This document shows, piece by piece, positions 46,001 through 54,773 of a stretch of DNA of 64,000 nucleotides (within the stretch, counting starts at the first letter, position 1; the number at the start of each line of letters is the position of its first letter). Both the position numbers and the translations under genes were made by a program. The notes beneath the pieces are model-generated. The model was not told the origin of the DNA. It saw only the letters and a list, made by a program, of their open reading frames with translations, and searched no databases. Origin of the DNA: Harmothoe impar (Eukaryota; Annelida; Polychaeta; Phyllodocida; Polynoidae). The stretch covers positions 43,352,175-43,416,174 of the forward strand of contig OX381705.1 of the NCBI GenBank assembly GCA_947462335.1, in the 5' to 3' direction.

Positions 46001-49000
46001 TAAAATCGGAGCTAATCCTGTGGGGAATATCCTTTAATCATTGCCAGCTCACATATGTAGAGTTCATGATGTAACTACCTTAGGAATGTAGATTGTTTAA
46101 GGTGCTCTACATAGCTTCATTCTGCATTGCTAGAGTGATACTGTTGCTATGCACAAATATCAAAATATGTCAGTTGCTAGGCAAGCTATTGACTAATGTG
46201 TATATAGACATACATTCTATGATACAGTTATCTTAGAATAGTGCAAGGTGGTCTTTATAACAGCCTTACCTAATGCCACAGTATTTATTTCTGTTACCAT
46301 AGATAAATAGCAAAATATGCCTGTTGCTAGACAACCATCATAGATACAGAAAATTGAACCTCACCACATGATTCCCTATAGCTGATTTAGGGGGGGTAGG
46401 TCCAATAAGAAAGTTGATAGCTTTATTTTCTACAGATATATAGCCCCACTAAGTTGTAATTACACTAATTAACCTAATTGACCTAAAAATAGCTCAAATA
46501 GTAAAAATAAAAAATGGAGCGGTATCCTATCTTCTTCAGCACATCTGAAGCTACAGATATCAGTTGAGAAACTGCCATAACCACAAAATTCCCACGGAAA
46601 TACAATTGCCCCCCCACTAACTCGTGATCAGCCTAGACTGTTGCATTATCCTCAGTACAGGGGTCTGGCAGTGGTTTAACTACTACGTAATAGACACTTC
46701 GGTGGGATAGAGCACCAGACGAATAGAGTTGACCAACCTCAATTGTTTCGAGGTGGCGGAAATGTTTTATAGTAGGGTAACTTCATAGGTCCAGACGTTG
46801 ATAAAGAGGGAATACCCATTCTTTAAACATACAGAGCACAAAGCCATAGAGAATAAGGTGCCAAAAGATATTTAACTAAAGTGAATAAAGCCAGGGAGGT
46901 GTTTCTGATGGCGACGTATGGAGTCCGTAACATGAACCGTATTTTATTCTGTAAGGCCAAAAAAATGTGTGTATCAGGCAACATGGTCCGAAACCATAAG
47001 GTAGGTAGGTCGAATTCTTTTTTTCAGAACGTTTCACTATGGCCCCTTTTTATTGCCAAACGTTTTGGTTAGCTGGGCATAGTCAGTGAGTTGCTGGAAT
47101 GATTCACTAATTCCTCCAATATATAGGAACATCATTAACTTATTGGCTATATACATTCCTTTTGAAAAGCTATTTCTGAAGTCAGACCATCCACTGAGAA
47201 TTTGTTATTCTTAACCAAAGGGCTGCTATAAAATCAGAAAAATAAGAGTATGAATAAATCTCCAAAATTGAGAAGAGAATGCTAGGGCGGACCTTTTTGG
47301 AATCTAGGGTTGCCTGAAACACATCTTTTCTTGTTGGCCTAAGCCATAACTTTTCTCTTTAATAATTCAAGCGAGGAAAACTAATGTCCTTTTTGTGCAA
47401 AAAGATAATAGACTATAGCTCCAATAGCATAGGTCATGGCCATGCTTTTCGTAGCTTTGTTTTAAAGTCCATAGTCCATAATATCGACTTATGGAGTCCA
47501 TACCTTTCTGTATGTCCGTAAGTCACCCCCATAAACGAGAAACGCCTTCCTGGATAGATCTCACAGCTAAGATTCCTGTAATTAAATATCGTCATACCTT
47601 CTTTTACGTGTAGTTCGTTCAATTCTCCCAACATGCTTATCAGGATGGTAGGTTGGTTTGAAAGTGCAATTAAAACCAAGGTAGAGTTTATCTGAAAATG
47701 GGTTTATTGCTATTATTATAAGAACGTCGCCAAAACATCCGAACACACCCTAAATCTCGCTAGTTAGATCATCTCGCTGCTGCCTGACATTCCACTAACC
47801 CAAGATAATAGCTGTAGTCCTTTGTAGCAATTAAACCACTTTATCCGGTCTAGCCACTTATGTTAAATAGGATAGGATCACTCCCCATGCCCATCGATTT
47901 TACACATTAAATCAAAATTCTTGTAGCTTGATTTCAAAGATAAGCCCTGTGGGGTGGTTCACAAGGGGACAATAGATCCAATTAATTTTACATGTTTTAA
48001 CTAACTTACCATCACCCAGTGTTAATCTTAACTTGGTGTTTCGCTAGATTTAATTGTATCTATGGTTGTATACTTAGGTACAATTGTAAATAATAATGTG
48101 GCTTGTGAAACACCAACTTAAGATTAACATTTGGTAAATGTAAGTCGATCTTAATAACTATGTAGCATTAATCTTAAATACTCACCCCTTGTATGATTAT
48201 AATATAGGATCAACATAAAGTGCTGTTTAAATGTATAACCAGCTTATTTTCATCCTGAATGAACAGATATTTTCAGGGATTCTTATGTGTATTATTGCAC
48301 ATACATTATGTGCAATGTATGGGAATAAATCCATAAGGAAAATATTAGCGGGCATGGTATGAGGTCCACGCTAATATGCATTGTGAAACGTTTATACATT
48401 AGTTGTATCTCGATTGTAGGCCAAAGACTCTGGCTGAACATCTTGGTTGTAGGCCTTTATAAAACAGTTTTCATAACCAGTATACAATAATTATTGATAC
48501 CACCAAATGTTGGTCTTACTAGTTATATACAATCAAGTCCTCCTATAGAAACACTTATTCTATTCAATTAATTGTATATCCCCCTTGTGAAACACCCCAC
48601 AGTGGGGTGTACCAAAATCGAGACCGAAATCGGGCTATCCCAGTAAACACACTACGTAATTCCAACGTAGTACCTAGGTAGATGTTGCACTATGAGGTGA
48701 ATCTACGTTCACAATGTATATGATTACAAAATACATGTAAAATTATATATATTTATGTCCCCAGTACCCGTCTGACAGTGGAGCATCTTCTACTCCACTG
48801 TAGAAGGACTGCAGAAAGTAGAAGAAAACATCTTGCAGACACAACATCTATGTACAGTGTTTTCAACACCACTAATGACGAAAATGTATTAAAATTCTTA
48901 AAGGAAACCCAACTATGGGACAAAATATGAAATGGAAAATTTAAAAATTTAAAAAATACAAAATACAAAAAAAAAATACAAAAAATACAAAAAATGTAAA

Positions 49001-52000
49001 AAAATGGGGGAGACTAGTTTGGTGAGTCGGGATGTATCACTCCAGACTGATGGCACACAGTTTGTATTAGCTTGGAGTTTTCATTCCTTCCCGACTATAC
49101 CTATGGCTGCTCTTTCCCATGCTGTGGTAGACTTACAGCATAACAAAGGCCTGTCCCTCTCACACCATGTCTATGTGGTGTCGGAGGTTAAAGAACCCTT
49201 GCTTCGGTAAATGTGTAGGAGCGGGATTTCTATCTTTTGGCTCATCTCATAGATTCGATCATCCTGGATACGATCATCCGAGGTAGGCCTTCGGCCTACC
49301 TTCTTACTTGTGAAAAACTGAAACTTGAGTAAGTCTCACCTGCATAATCAGTGGGACGTTAAACTACACAAACAAACAAACAATTATGTCCGCGTAAATG
49401 TGCGCAGACGTTAAACAAGGTATATTGTGTATTTTGATGTAATTTATTCTAAACACCCACTCTATGACCAGCCCCTGGTTCCCAGATAGGTATCAATATA
49501 CAAACAACTAAATGCTTTAATAAGTTAAGCTTTATTACTTTAAAACCTGGTGAAATAAACCAATCACATTTCTATGTATATCCCCTCTAAATAACCACAT
49601 TTTCAATTCTGCCGGTTATAGACAATGTCAGTCATAGACAACCGCCGGTTATAGACAACCACCAGCCAGAGACGTCCAACTTTGATTCATTTCGTGAGAC
49701 AGAGCCATAATCTAATAATTTAATCATATTAACACCCACAGTACATTAAAAATAAATGTAAATTTACTTCATTTTTACGTAGGATTTCAAACGTAACTTT
49801 AAGTCTGTATGACGTATTATATGTAAACCATAACAAATGTCTCACAGACTTAAATCAATTTTAACGTTGATTAATGTAGCAGAATGTTTCTCTACCTACA
49901 GTATACAAATCCTTGCTTTGAGTCAGCTTTGTTAGAATAGCACCGATTATCTGCAGTTAGTATGATCAAACGAAAGAGTTTTGGGAATATTCGATCATTG
50001 ATAAAGGCTTTAACCAGGGCCTGAAAACAGTCATTATTTGGCCTTTTTTGGGGTAATGAGGCACGGCCGTTTTGGGTGTAAAGTGTAACGTAAATATTTA
50101 AAAATAGCACAGTTGTGTCACCATGGTAACCATATCCACACCAGAGCTGCAAGGGTACTCTGCTTGACCATAGTCCACGCTGTTCCTAATAAGTGGTCAA
50201 TATGTGGATGTGGACAAAAGCTGTTTGCTCATATTCCTAGTAGCAAACACAGTGTGGGCCCGCTTCTATTTGGGCCACACCGTGTTTGCTACTAGAGATA
50301 TGATTGTTTGAATAGGATATCCTAGGCCCTGCTATTTAATCCACCCAAGGCATATATATACTCTTTCTTTCCAATTATGGAAGTATAAAGCAGGCCTATT
50401 ATCATCAGTTTTAAGCCATGTGCAGCTTAGACAAATCACACTGCTTTAGTCTAGGTACACAATGGCCTTCAAATGCATAGTTCATACATATGAAGCATGA
50501 GTCCATAGTTAAGCAAATTGTAATGCAACTGACATCGTGTCTACAGTGGATAACCCTTTATATAGAGAACCTCCATTTCATCATTCAAATCTGTAGTCTA
50601 TAGCTTATTTCCAAATTGTGTTTATTGTTTCCCATTCTACGCCATTTTAACCTTTCCTTTATATTATTGTGTAAAGGTTAATTCATCTGGTTTTGAAAAA
50701 AATAGTAGTGACATCTAGTGTCAATGAACAGAATTACTAGACCAGTTTGCCTTGTGCAAACCCAACCTCAGCCACATCAGGCAGCCCGCTTTGAAACTGA
50801 TATGAGCCCAAAAATTGGAGCCGCACTTCAGCCTAGCCATTACTCTCGTTCCCAAATCCTTCCGAAGGAAGGCTCTGGGGACAGCCAAAAAATGACCTTG
50901 AACTTTGGATTTTGCTGGGTCTGGGCAACCCCTGCTGGTAGGCTGGAACCAGCAAACAGGAACAGGAACCAGAATGTATGATGGTAGTTTTAGGTAGATT
51001 TACCATCAGCCTTTCTGGTTCCATTTCCAGTTCCTGTTCGCTGGTTCCAAGCTACCAGCAGGGGTTGCCCAGACCCAGCAAAATCCCAACATTTGGCAGT
51101 TACCAGAGCCTTCCTTCGGAAGGATTTGGGAACGAGAGTACCTAGCCATCTGTTTAACATGAAACCCAGTTCAGTTGTGACCAACTTCAAACAGTCAATC
51201 TGAGGTCAAGCCAAAGTGGCCCTGTACGGGCTATTGCTACAAGGCAGTGCATGTAAAAAAAAACACGGTATAAAATGCCATTGCACATACGAAGCTTTTA
51301 TATCTTTATCCTTATGTAGGGGCACGAGTAATACGTGTAAACATGGGTTCGTGGAGTCAACGCGGGAAGTGCCTCCTTCGGACACTAGGTGGCAACACCT
51401 ACGCCATGTCCTTTCGATTATCCGGTAGCGGAGCCAGGCAGGGCACTCCAGACGGCGCTCCAGTGGAGTGCCACGTCAACACTGCTTGGTCTAGGCACAC
51501 ATATTTCCATCTAAATACCAAAGTTATTGTAGATAGGGAATTCAACTTTTATACTATTATCATACTCTCATGCTGGAGACATAGGTCAGGCTGTATCTAG
51601 GTCGGAACAAGGTCAAATCTAAGGTCGAAGGTCACTATTTATGTCTAGTTACACATATTCCCATATAAATACCAAAGCTATTGTATATAGGGAATTCAAC
51701 TTTTATGATATCATTATACTCTCATACGGGAGACATAGGTCAAGCTGTATCTAAGTCGGAACAAGGTCAAATCTAAGGTCAAAGGTCTAGTTACACATAT
51801 TTCCATCCAAATACCAAAGCTATTGTAGATAGGGAATTAAACTTTTATAATAATATTATTATCATACTCTCCTACTGGGTACATAGGTCAAGGTCAAGGT
51901 CACATTATAATTGAGAAAGTAACCAGAAGCCAATCACTCAGATTGGATTTCTGAATTTGTTATTACTAAAAGATAATACCTATTAAGCTTCTACTGCTTT

Positions 52001-54276
52001 AGCAGTATTTTTCCCTCTTGACCTTGAACCTAATCAAGATTAACCATGATGACTCAAGTACTGACACATGCACACTAAATGAATAGCTTTAGTATTTGTC
52101 ACACAGTGTATGAACGCTTTAAAGATCAACTGTTCAATCCAATATGTGACCTTTGACCTTATTTTTGACCTTGTTCCGACCTAGATATGATTTCAAACAT
52201 GCCAGAAATGGAATCAGCACCCTCAAATTACCTTAGTCCATTGTTCATACCTAGTATTGGCTGACATGTCAGCTCTTCCCCAGGCTCCCAGACTGGCTCC
52301 CCAACTACTACACCCCTCCCACTCTCTGGCTCTTGCACCAGCTATGCTGGTACAGGACCAGATCATCCAGCTCTGCTGACTTCGAACTAAGCTAGAACGC
52401 TATCTGTACACTTCGAGTTGGTTATTGATTGAACTGAACAAACCTAAGTGTTACCTTCGAGGCTGTGATCATGAGACTGAATAAACCTGTTGCAAACCGA
52501 ATTTGGAACCTGTGTTCGCGTGATACTTCCACAACCACTACACTTATATATTCTCACACCCCTTAGCATGGGCCAGAGGAAAAACTCTGTCTTTATGAAA
52601 ATATGCAGGATAGTGGCAATGTCCTCCTAAATGTCACCGGTCCAGCAGATTGACAAGAGTAGTAGGACTGAATGTCCAGTCACATGTTGGGCTTTTCTGA
52701 ACCAAGATAATTTAGTTGGGTTTCTAAACCTGAAATATGTTTGTCAATATACTGTGGAAAACAATGTATTTATCCTGATTTGGCCATTAATTATTACAAA
52801 TGTAGTGTACACTGCTATTTTCTAGTTAAAAATACATAACTCATCAGATATTGTTGGTATCCGGTCCCTCAAAAATATAGCTGGTCCTGCAATATTGAAA
52901 ATTTGCACTTTGGGATGAAAACGTTTTCGCAAATACTGAAAATATTACTCACCAAAGCTATACCAGGAATACTGTGGTTTTACTTTATTTCGCTGGTTAT
53001 ATATTTTCGCAGATTTTTTTAATATACTACAGTTTGGAATAAATACCCACGAATTTGCCCTTTTTCACCACACTGTGAAAGTTTACGCCCTCGAAAATAT
53101 GTACTTTCACAGTAGTTATTTTTGCCAATGGCCACATTTATCGGGCCCTATTTGGAAGAGAAACTGACACTCCCCAACAAACCGTCCTCCAAGTTCAGCT
53201 GGACTTTCCCAGACTGCAAGAGTCTGACACTCCATTCAGAGTCTGGCAATGCTGGACTCTCTTCCAATGCAATAAGTGTCCAGCATTGTCACAATATGAA
53301 TGGAGAGTCCAACATTGGCCAACTCTCCTTCTTTTCTAGCATTCATACATGAATGCTGGACTCTATAAGAGAGTCTAGCATGCCACGTACACCCTCATAC
53401 TGTTAAACATGCAGCATGATTTATTGGCTCAGTTTGCCCTTCCCCTCCCGGAAGTTGACCAACAACGACTTCCTTGTCTGAGATGCACACACAATATGCA
53501 CACATACACTGTAAGACGTTGTTGTACCCTATCACAATTTTAAGCACAGCGTATGTTATGTAGATGTCTGCCGATGGGAAGTAGTAATATATATCATTCT
53601 GTGTGTACACTATATGGACTGAATACGTTATTCTTAAATGAAATTCTACCATAATACAAATCCTGCTGTTTCATCCAAGCAGCCTACTGCACTTTCACAG
53701 GAAAATCTAAATTTGCGCAAATTGACCGTATTTCTTACAGGGTATTTATAAGGTTGTACCTTTTTGACTTCAAACATAAGAAATAAATTCCTAATGACCA
53801 GCAATCAAGACAATCTCATGTGATCCTGTAGTTATTATCATTACAGTACTGTGAATAATTGTTTTCCATTTTAATAGATATCTTTCACGTGCAGGCCTAC
53901 GTATTCTAAAACCTGTGATTACATTTCTGATGTGTAAGAGGATTCGCTTAAGTTAACCCTTTCCCTGCCGATACTGCATATATGCAGTACCACTGTAAAA
54001 CCGATACTGCATATATGCAGTACTGTATTTTAGTACCCAAAAACCGATACTGCATATATGCAGTACCAGGGCACTATCTGTAGTGTAGTGCCGGTTTTAG
54101 TAGGACATATTCATCTGCAATATACCCGGTGGTTGGAAACAATTTTTCAATAGTAAAGCGGCAGGTAAAGGGTACAAAAAAGAATAACATATTATACTTA
54201 CAATGGTCACAATGCCAATGATCACAGCCCCTGCCCTAAGACTGCAGCAACCGCAGCATGAGTGGAGGTCACACAT
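25074..54276 (-). CDS. Tetraspan membrane protein, LAPTM/DUF4728-like (C-terminus not found)
   Basis: Six exons, read on the minus strand: 54202-54276, 43530-43578, 43269-43372, 38634-38739, 25818-25894, 25074-25142. All have AG/GT borders, and the phases agree at each join (0, 1, 0, 1, 0), which makes chance assembly unlikely. The 160 residues found start 'MCDLHSCCGCCSLRAGAVII' and form four hydrophobic helices: about 15-35; 'AISMGVSVAWISTAVLLVIG'; 'LSIFSITITGINICGVLVIF'; 'LALQLFLFGILGFSLAISIQ'. They end in a polar 'VLSLYQEIFHEEDAAKQ'. A Cys-rich start before helix 1 and an 'SLYQE' tail after helix 4 are seen in LAPTM and the DUF4728/fire-exit group of tetraspan proteins (lysosomal or junctional). 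Exon 2 (49 bp) is the weakest call. The final exon lies below 25074, beyond or within the Ngaro-like element. Confidence 0.65.
26239..26664. mobile_element. Foldback with ~82-bp tandem repeat core
   Basis: The ends ACTGGTCAATGCCCAGGGG and CCCCTGGGGCATTGACCAG are inverse. The core is four tandem monomers starting AGGCTATGCCCTGAG at 26336, 26418, 26500 and 26589, each containing the palindromic TATGCCC...GGGCATA pair. Confidence 0.65.
26803..26860. repeat. Short hairpin
   Basis: GCACAGAAAG at about 26803 is mirrored by CTTTCTGTGC near 26850, with further pairing of CCTTT/AAAGG inside. No element assignment. Confidence 0.4.
27350..27638 (+). repeat. 5' LTR
   Basis: 289 bp, TG...CA bounded. It contains a TATA-like CTATATATAG (about 27416-27425) and a poly(A) signal AATAAA (27565-27570). 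By eye it differs from the 3' LTR by six substitutions and one single-base indel, about 98% identity. Confidence 0.95.
27673..30009 (+). pseudogene. gag of Ty3-like element, broken
   Basis: Pieces at 27673-28062, 28022-28534, 28542-29549 and 29485-30009 follow one another in changing frames. The first codon found is GTG (27673), possibly a decayed ATG. The first 280 residues are unusually long, charged and coiled-coil-like ('DERAILEKDREEARKSRSLR'). A capsid-like segment follows ('ETKIFNGLDWKESYQDFCDD' ... 'YLFGTLAATDPWQEF'), then a CCHC zinc knuckle 'CFRCQEMGHFASSC' (29911-29952). The knuckle would bind element RNA. At least three frameshifts or stops prevent a full Gag. Confidence 0.85.
30129..31318 (+). 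pseudogene. Aspartic protease region of pol, broken
   Basis: The frame at 30129-30914 contains 'GEFLIDTGASHSVIS', the retropepsin active site with the catalytic Asp codon at 30417, and the downstream 'ILGIDFASLYGVIL', equivalent to the family's hydrophobic-Gly motif. The sequence then shifts frame near 30890 and continues to 31318 as the linker before RT ('FAKPGEPLRRTDKVLHCIKT'). Protease would cleave Gag-Pol. The active site is intact but cannot be joined to RT without crossing a frameshift. Confidence 0.85.
31302..31945 (+). pseudogene. Reverse transcriptase of Ty3-like element, catalytic core deleted
   Basis: The frame 31302-31661 holds 'WSSPVCMVTKKDGSIRFCID', 'FCTIDLQSRYWQV' (motif A Asp) and 'MPFGLCNAPATFEAMME' (motif B). 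The next recognisable part, from about 31640 in another frame, is already the segment after the active site ('LKPKKCSLFHKSINYLG', then the tether to RNase H). The stretch that should carry the Y-x-D-D motif is absent, a small deletion near 31625-31640. This copy cannot polymerise DNA. It lacks motif C; I did not find it in any frame. Confidence 0.85.
32020..32862 (+). pseudogene. RNase H of Ty3-like element, split by a MITE
   Basis: The upstream half (about 32035-32215) reads 'DTDASNECIGAALSQV' with stops in it. The downstream half (32614-32862 and just before) carries 'LRTDHSSLRWLLNF' and the terminal 'HVNADALSRIPV'. Between them lies a 341-bp TTAA-flanked MITE (32220-32560). The catalytic Asp/Glu residues are still recognisable on both sides. 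Confidence 0.8.
32220..32560. mobile_element. piggyBac-like MITE with paired CCG-hairpins
   Basis: TTAA duplications at 32216-32219 and 32561-32564 flank ends CCCTCTAAGGGCCGCTGCTG and inverse CAGCAGGGAAAGGG. Strict TTAA insertion is typical of piggyBac. Just inside the left end are two hairpins of the form CCGCTGCTGCC...GGCAGCA (about 32233-32254 and 32271-32293). It has no coding capacity. It inserted into the RNase H gene after the LTR element arrived. Confidence 0.8.
32995..34305 (+). pseudogene. Integrase of Ty3-like element, one internal stop
   Basis: Integrase would cut and join the cDNA to the genome. 32995-33543 holds the HHCC zinc domain ('HGHQASGHFGKK' ... 'CPKCCTSK'), then the core with 'VALDIITGFV' (first Asp) and 'LHSDQGREFES' (second Asp). 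A TGA at 33541 interrupts the chain. The frame resumes at 33586 just after 'RPQSDGQ', with the catalytic Glu in 'VERFNRTLIQVLKG'. The C-terminal part to 34305 includes a GPY/F-like module ('LSDNWDGPWRITQRISDNTV'). Apart from that stop and an upstream frameshift near 33090, it is the best preserved pol domain. Confidence 0.9.
34714..37187 (+). pseudogene. Additional ORF region (ORF3) between integrase and 3' LTR, unknown function
   Basis: Open frames at 34714-34890, 35183-35665, 35692-36534 and 36474-37187 run in one direction with similar composition. They look like one protein of about 800 residues broken by at least three stops or shifts. The start 'MASVSSCRPEDEPSVEMAEA' is acidic. The middle has 'VPGTRVGITGLYITADTFF' and then basic and acidic low-complexity stretches. 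Another part is aromatic-rich ('DQWWKIRWAFKKWYV'). The end is a clear coiled coil ('ENDKELEEVRLRLEQVYIDK'). There is no signal peptide, transmembrane helix or cleavage site, so although it occupies the env position it does not look like an envelope protein. I recognise no domain. A structural or nucleic-acid-binding role is a guess. Confidence 0.6.
37240..37655 (+). repeat. Array of four to five hairpin-bearing repeats upstream of 3' LTR
   Basis: The module GAGGAGAGCACC ... GTGTGCCTGATC ... GATCAGGAAGCTG recurs at about 37253, 37346, 37430 (degenerate), 37485 and 37569. In each, CCTGATC and GATCAGG can pair around a loop whose sequence differs from copy to copy. It lies after ORF3 and before the polypurine tract, so it would be in the 3' part of the element RNA. 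Confidence 0.65.
37971..38260 (+). repeat. 3' LTR
   Basis: 290 bp, with the same TATA-like and AATAAA words as the 5' copy. It is preceded by TCTAGGGGGGGGGGTAA, which includes the polypurine tract. Confidence 0.95.
38265..40760. other. Intron sequence with poly-C tracts
   Basis: Apart from tetraspan exon 4 (38634-38739) I see no coding sequence. Pure C runs of 9-14 bases occur near 39638, 39687, 39802, 39859 and 40008, and a G run near 38857. The repeated GATCCCCTCCCCC near 38938 is a small duplication. Confidence 0.5.
40763..41076. mobile_element. Foldback MITE, GGCTGTGTCTCACGACC family, copy B
   Basis: The ends GGCTGTGTCTCATGACCTTG and CAAGGTCGTGAGACACAGCC are flanked by TTAT (40759-40762 and 41077-41080). 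Subterminal 17-bp repeats of GACCGGGTGCCGTCTCT occur at both ends, and the centre matches copy C at 54774 in reverse. Confidence 0.85.
41960..43181. mobile_element. MITE with GGGGCGATCCATTAAGTATG termini, split by another element
   Basis: The left end GGGGCGATCCATTAAGTATG is mirrored by CATACTTAATGGATCACCCC. A 3-bp ATA duplication flanks it. GTGTGACATGGGGGTGGGGG words occur near both ends (about 42023 and 43102). The minisatellite element at 42217-42683 is nested inside. Confidence 0.7.
42217..42683. mobile_element. Minisatellite-bearing MITE related to 3510-3962
   Basis: It starts CCCGGGGGGTTG, has an inner inverted pair ATGGGTGTGCGGCTGGC (42243) / GCCAGCCACACACCCAT (42667-42683), and its interior is degenerate 30-36 bp repeats of TCACCAAGGGTCACTTTTCACCAGAATCCCC type. 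The 105-aa frame through it is the repeat translated. The right outer end is decayed and I found no target duplication. Confidence 0.65.
43634..46683. mobile_element. Giant inverted repeat (~1.2-kb arms) foldback element
   Basis: The left arm 43634-44841 and right arm 45522-46683 are reverse complements over almost their full length, with scattered differences (for example TACCCCCCCTAAATCAGC against GCTGATTTAGGGGGGGTA). The ~680-bp loop holds short tandem GGATGGACAGGTGACCATAG units (45010-45090, 45345-45450) and a partial repeat of arm sequence near 44846. No coding frame longer than about 70 codons. The outer end lies only 55 bp upstream of tetraspan exon 2. Confidence 0.85.
46945..47345. 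repeat. Foldback with GGCCAAAAAAATGTGTG-type ends
   Basis: GGCCAAAAAAATGTGTGTATC at about 46952 is mirrored by a diverged inverse ending TTGTTGGCCTAAG near 47342, both followed inward by AGGCAAC and a CCGAAA-like block. A third related stretch is at 57540-57645 on the minus strand. Confidence 0.45.
47946..48602. mobile_element. Foldback with CTGTGGGGTG ends and internal hairpin
   Basis: The left CCTGTGGGGTGGTTCACAAG pairs with the right CTTGTGAAACACCCCACAG. Inside, GTTAATCTTAACTTGGTGTTTC (48020) pairs with its inverse near 48108-48130. No target duplication seen. Confidence 0.6.
49275..49385 (+). mobile_element. Retroposon 3' tail with hairpin and (ACAA)n
   Basis: A strong hairpin GAGGTAGGCC-TTC-GGCCTACCTTC (49277-49301) is followed by GTCTCACCTGCATAATCAGTGGGACGTTAAACTAC and then repeated ACAAACAAACAA. 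A GGGACGTTAAAC ending with an A-rich tail is familiar from mollusc-type SINE/LINE 3' ends. The 5' limit is unclear; upstream sequence to about 49000 may belong to it. Confidence 0.5.
49610..49710. repeat. Diverged fragment of GTGAGACAGAGCC foldback family
   Basis: GCCGGTTATAGACAA repeats (three) are followed by CGTGAGACAGAGCCATAAT. The terminus and 17-18 bp subterminal repeats match the design, not the sequence, of copies at 19345 and 40763. Confidence 0.5.
50841..51140. mobile_element. MULE-like foldback with 9-bp duplication
   Basis: The arms, each about 145 bp, start TACTCTCGTTCCCAAATCC and are inverse, meeting at a ~10-bp tip. A 9-bp direct repeat CCTAGCCAT flanks it (50832-50840, 51141-51149), the size made by MULE transposases. 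Each arm also contains the palindrome CCTTCCGAAGGAAGG. Confidence 0.8.
51489..51905 (+). repeat. ~150-bp tandem repeat rich in AGGTCA half-sites
   Basis: Three units begin at about 51496, 51651 and 51793 with ACACATATTTCCATC. Each ends in GGTCGGAACAAGGTCAAATCTAAGGTC-type sequence or, in the last, CATAGGTCAAGGTCAAGGTCAC. An inverted partial copy lies at 52145-52195 (TGACCTTGTTCCGACCTA). Confidence 0.8.
52970..53118. repeat. Foldback with TACTGTGRWWKT ends
   Basis: AATACTGTGGTTTTACTTTATTTCGC at 52970 is mirrored imperfectly by a TTTTCG...ACTTTCACAGTAGTTATT end at 53100-53118. It also contains TTTCGC-type and TTCACCACACTGTGAAAG blocks. Confidence 0.45.
53163..53390. repeat. GAGTCTGGCA / TGCTGGACTCT palindromic cluster
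   Basis: The words GAGTCTGGCAATGCTGGACTC, GTCCAGCATT, AATGCTGGACTC and GAGTCTAGCATGC recur in both orientations, so the stretch can fold repeatedly. It is bounded by ACACTCC-type sequence. Element identity unknown. Confidence 0.45.
53957..54174. mobile_element. piggyBac-like MITE with three CTGCATATATGCAG hairpins
   Basis: It starts TTAACCCTTTCCCTGCCG (TTAA at 53953-53956) and ends GCGGCAGGTAAAGGGTA, the inverse with a decayed TTAA. Three copies of CCGATA plus the perfect palindrome CTGCATATATGCAG lie at 53968-53990, 54001-54023 and 54044-54066. The right end is about 27 bp from the splice donor of tetraspan exon 1. Confidence 0.65.
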
Positions 54277-54773
54277 GACCGTGAGCACAGTGCTGACTAA
54301 GTGGCCTCTCGCTCACCGAAAGGCCAGATCCAGAGCAGAGGAGTGGGCACTGCTGTGTTAAAGTTGGTATCCCCGCTGTTGTGATGGTTAAGCTCCACTT
54401 TTGAGATCGGGATAACATGGTGATGTCATATTCGTATGCCAACATGTTAGATCTCTAAAGGTTGAATTCTTATGGAAATACCCATATACAATGAATGACT
54501 TGAATGTTGATGGGCCAGTCATAAATTTGGTAATCAAAATACCATAGGTTTAAAACTAAAATTAGTTTTTAGTCCTAACCCTGTTCTAATTGATTGCAGC
54601 ATCTCTGGTTATCATTAAACACCAGTTTCAGTTTGGACATTTTTATTTGGCAAAAGTTATATTAACTATTTAAGTCTTTCATATTAATGCCACTAGGGTT
54701 ATCAACATGATTATCCCAGGAAACTTTACAGTTCACTAAGATAGATGGTAACCGATGTATACAATATACAACA

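Noticed and set aside
47434..47679. Possible minus-strand exon of the tetraspan gene
   Set aside because: Weak splice signals and hydrophilic content; the phases of the six accepted exons leave no need for it.
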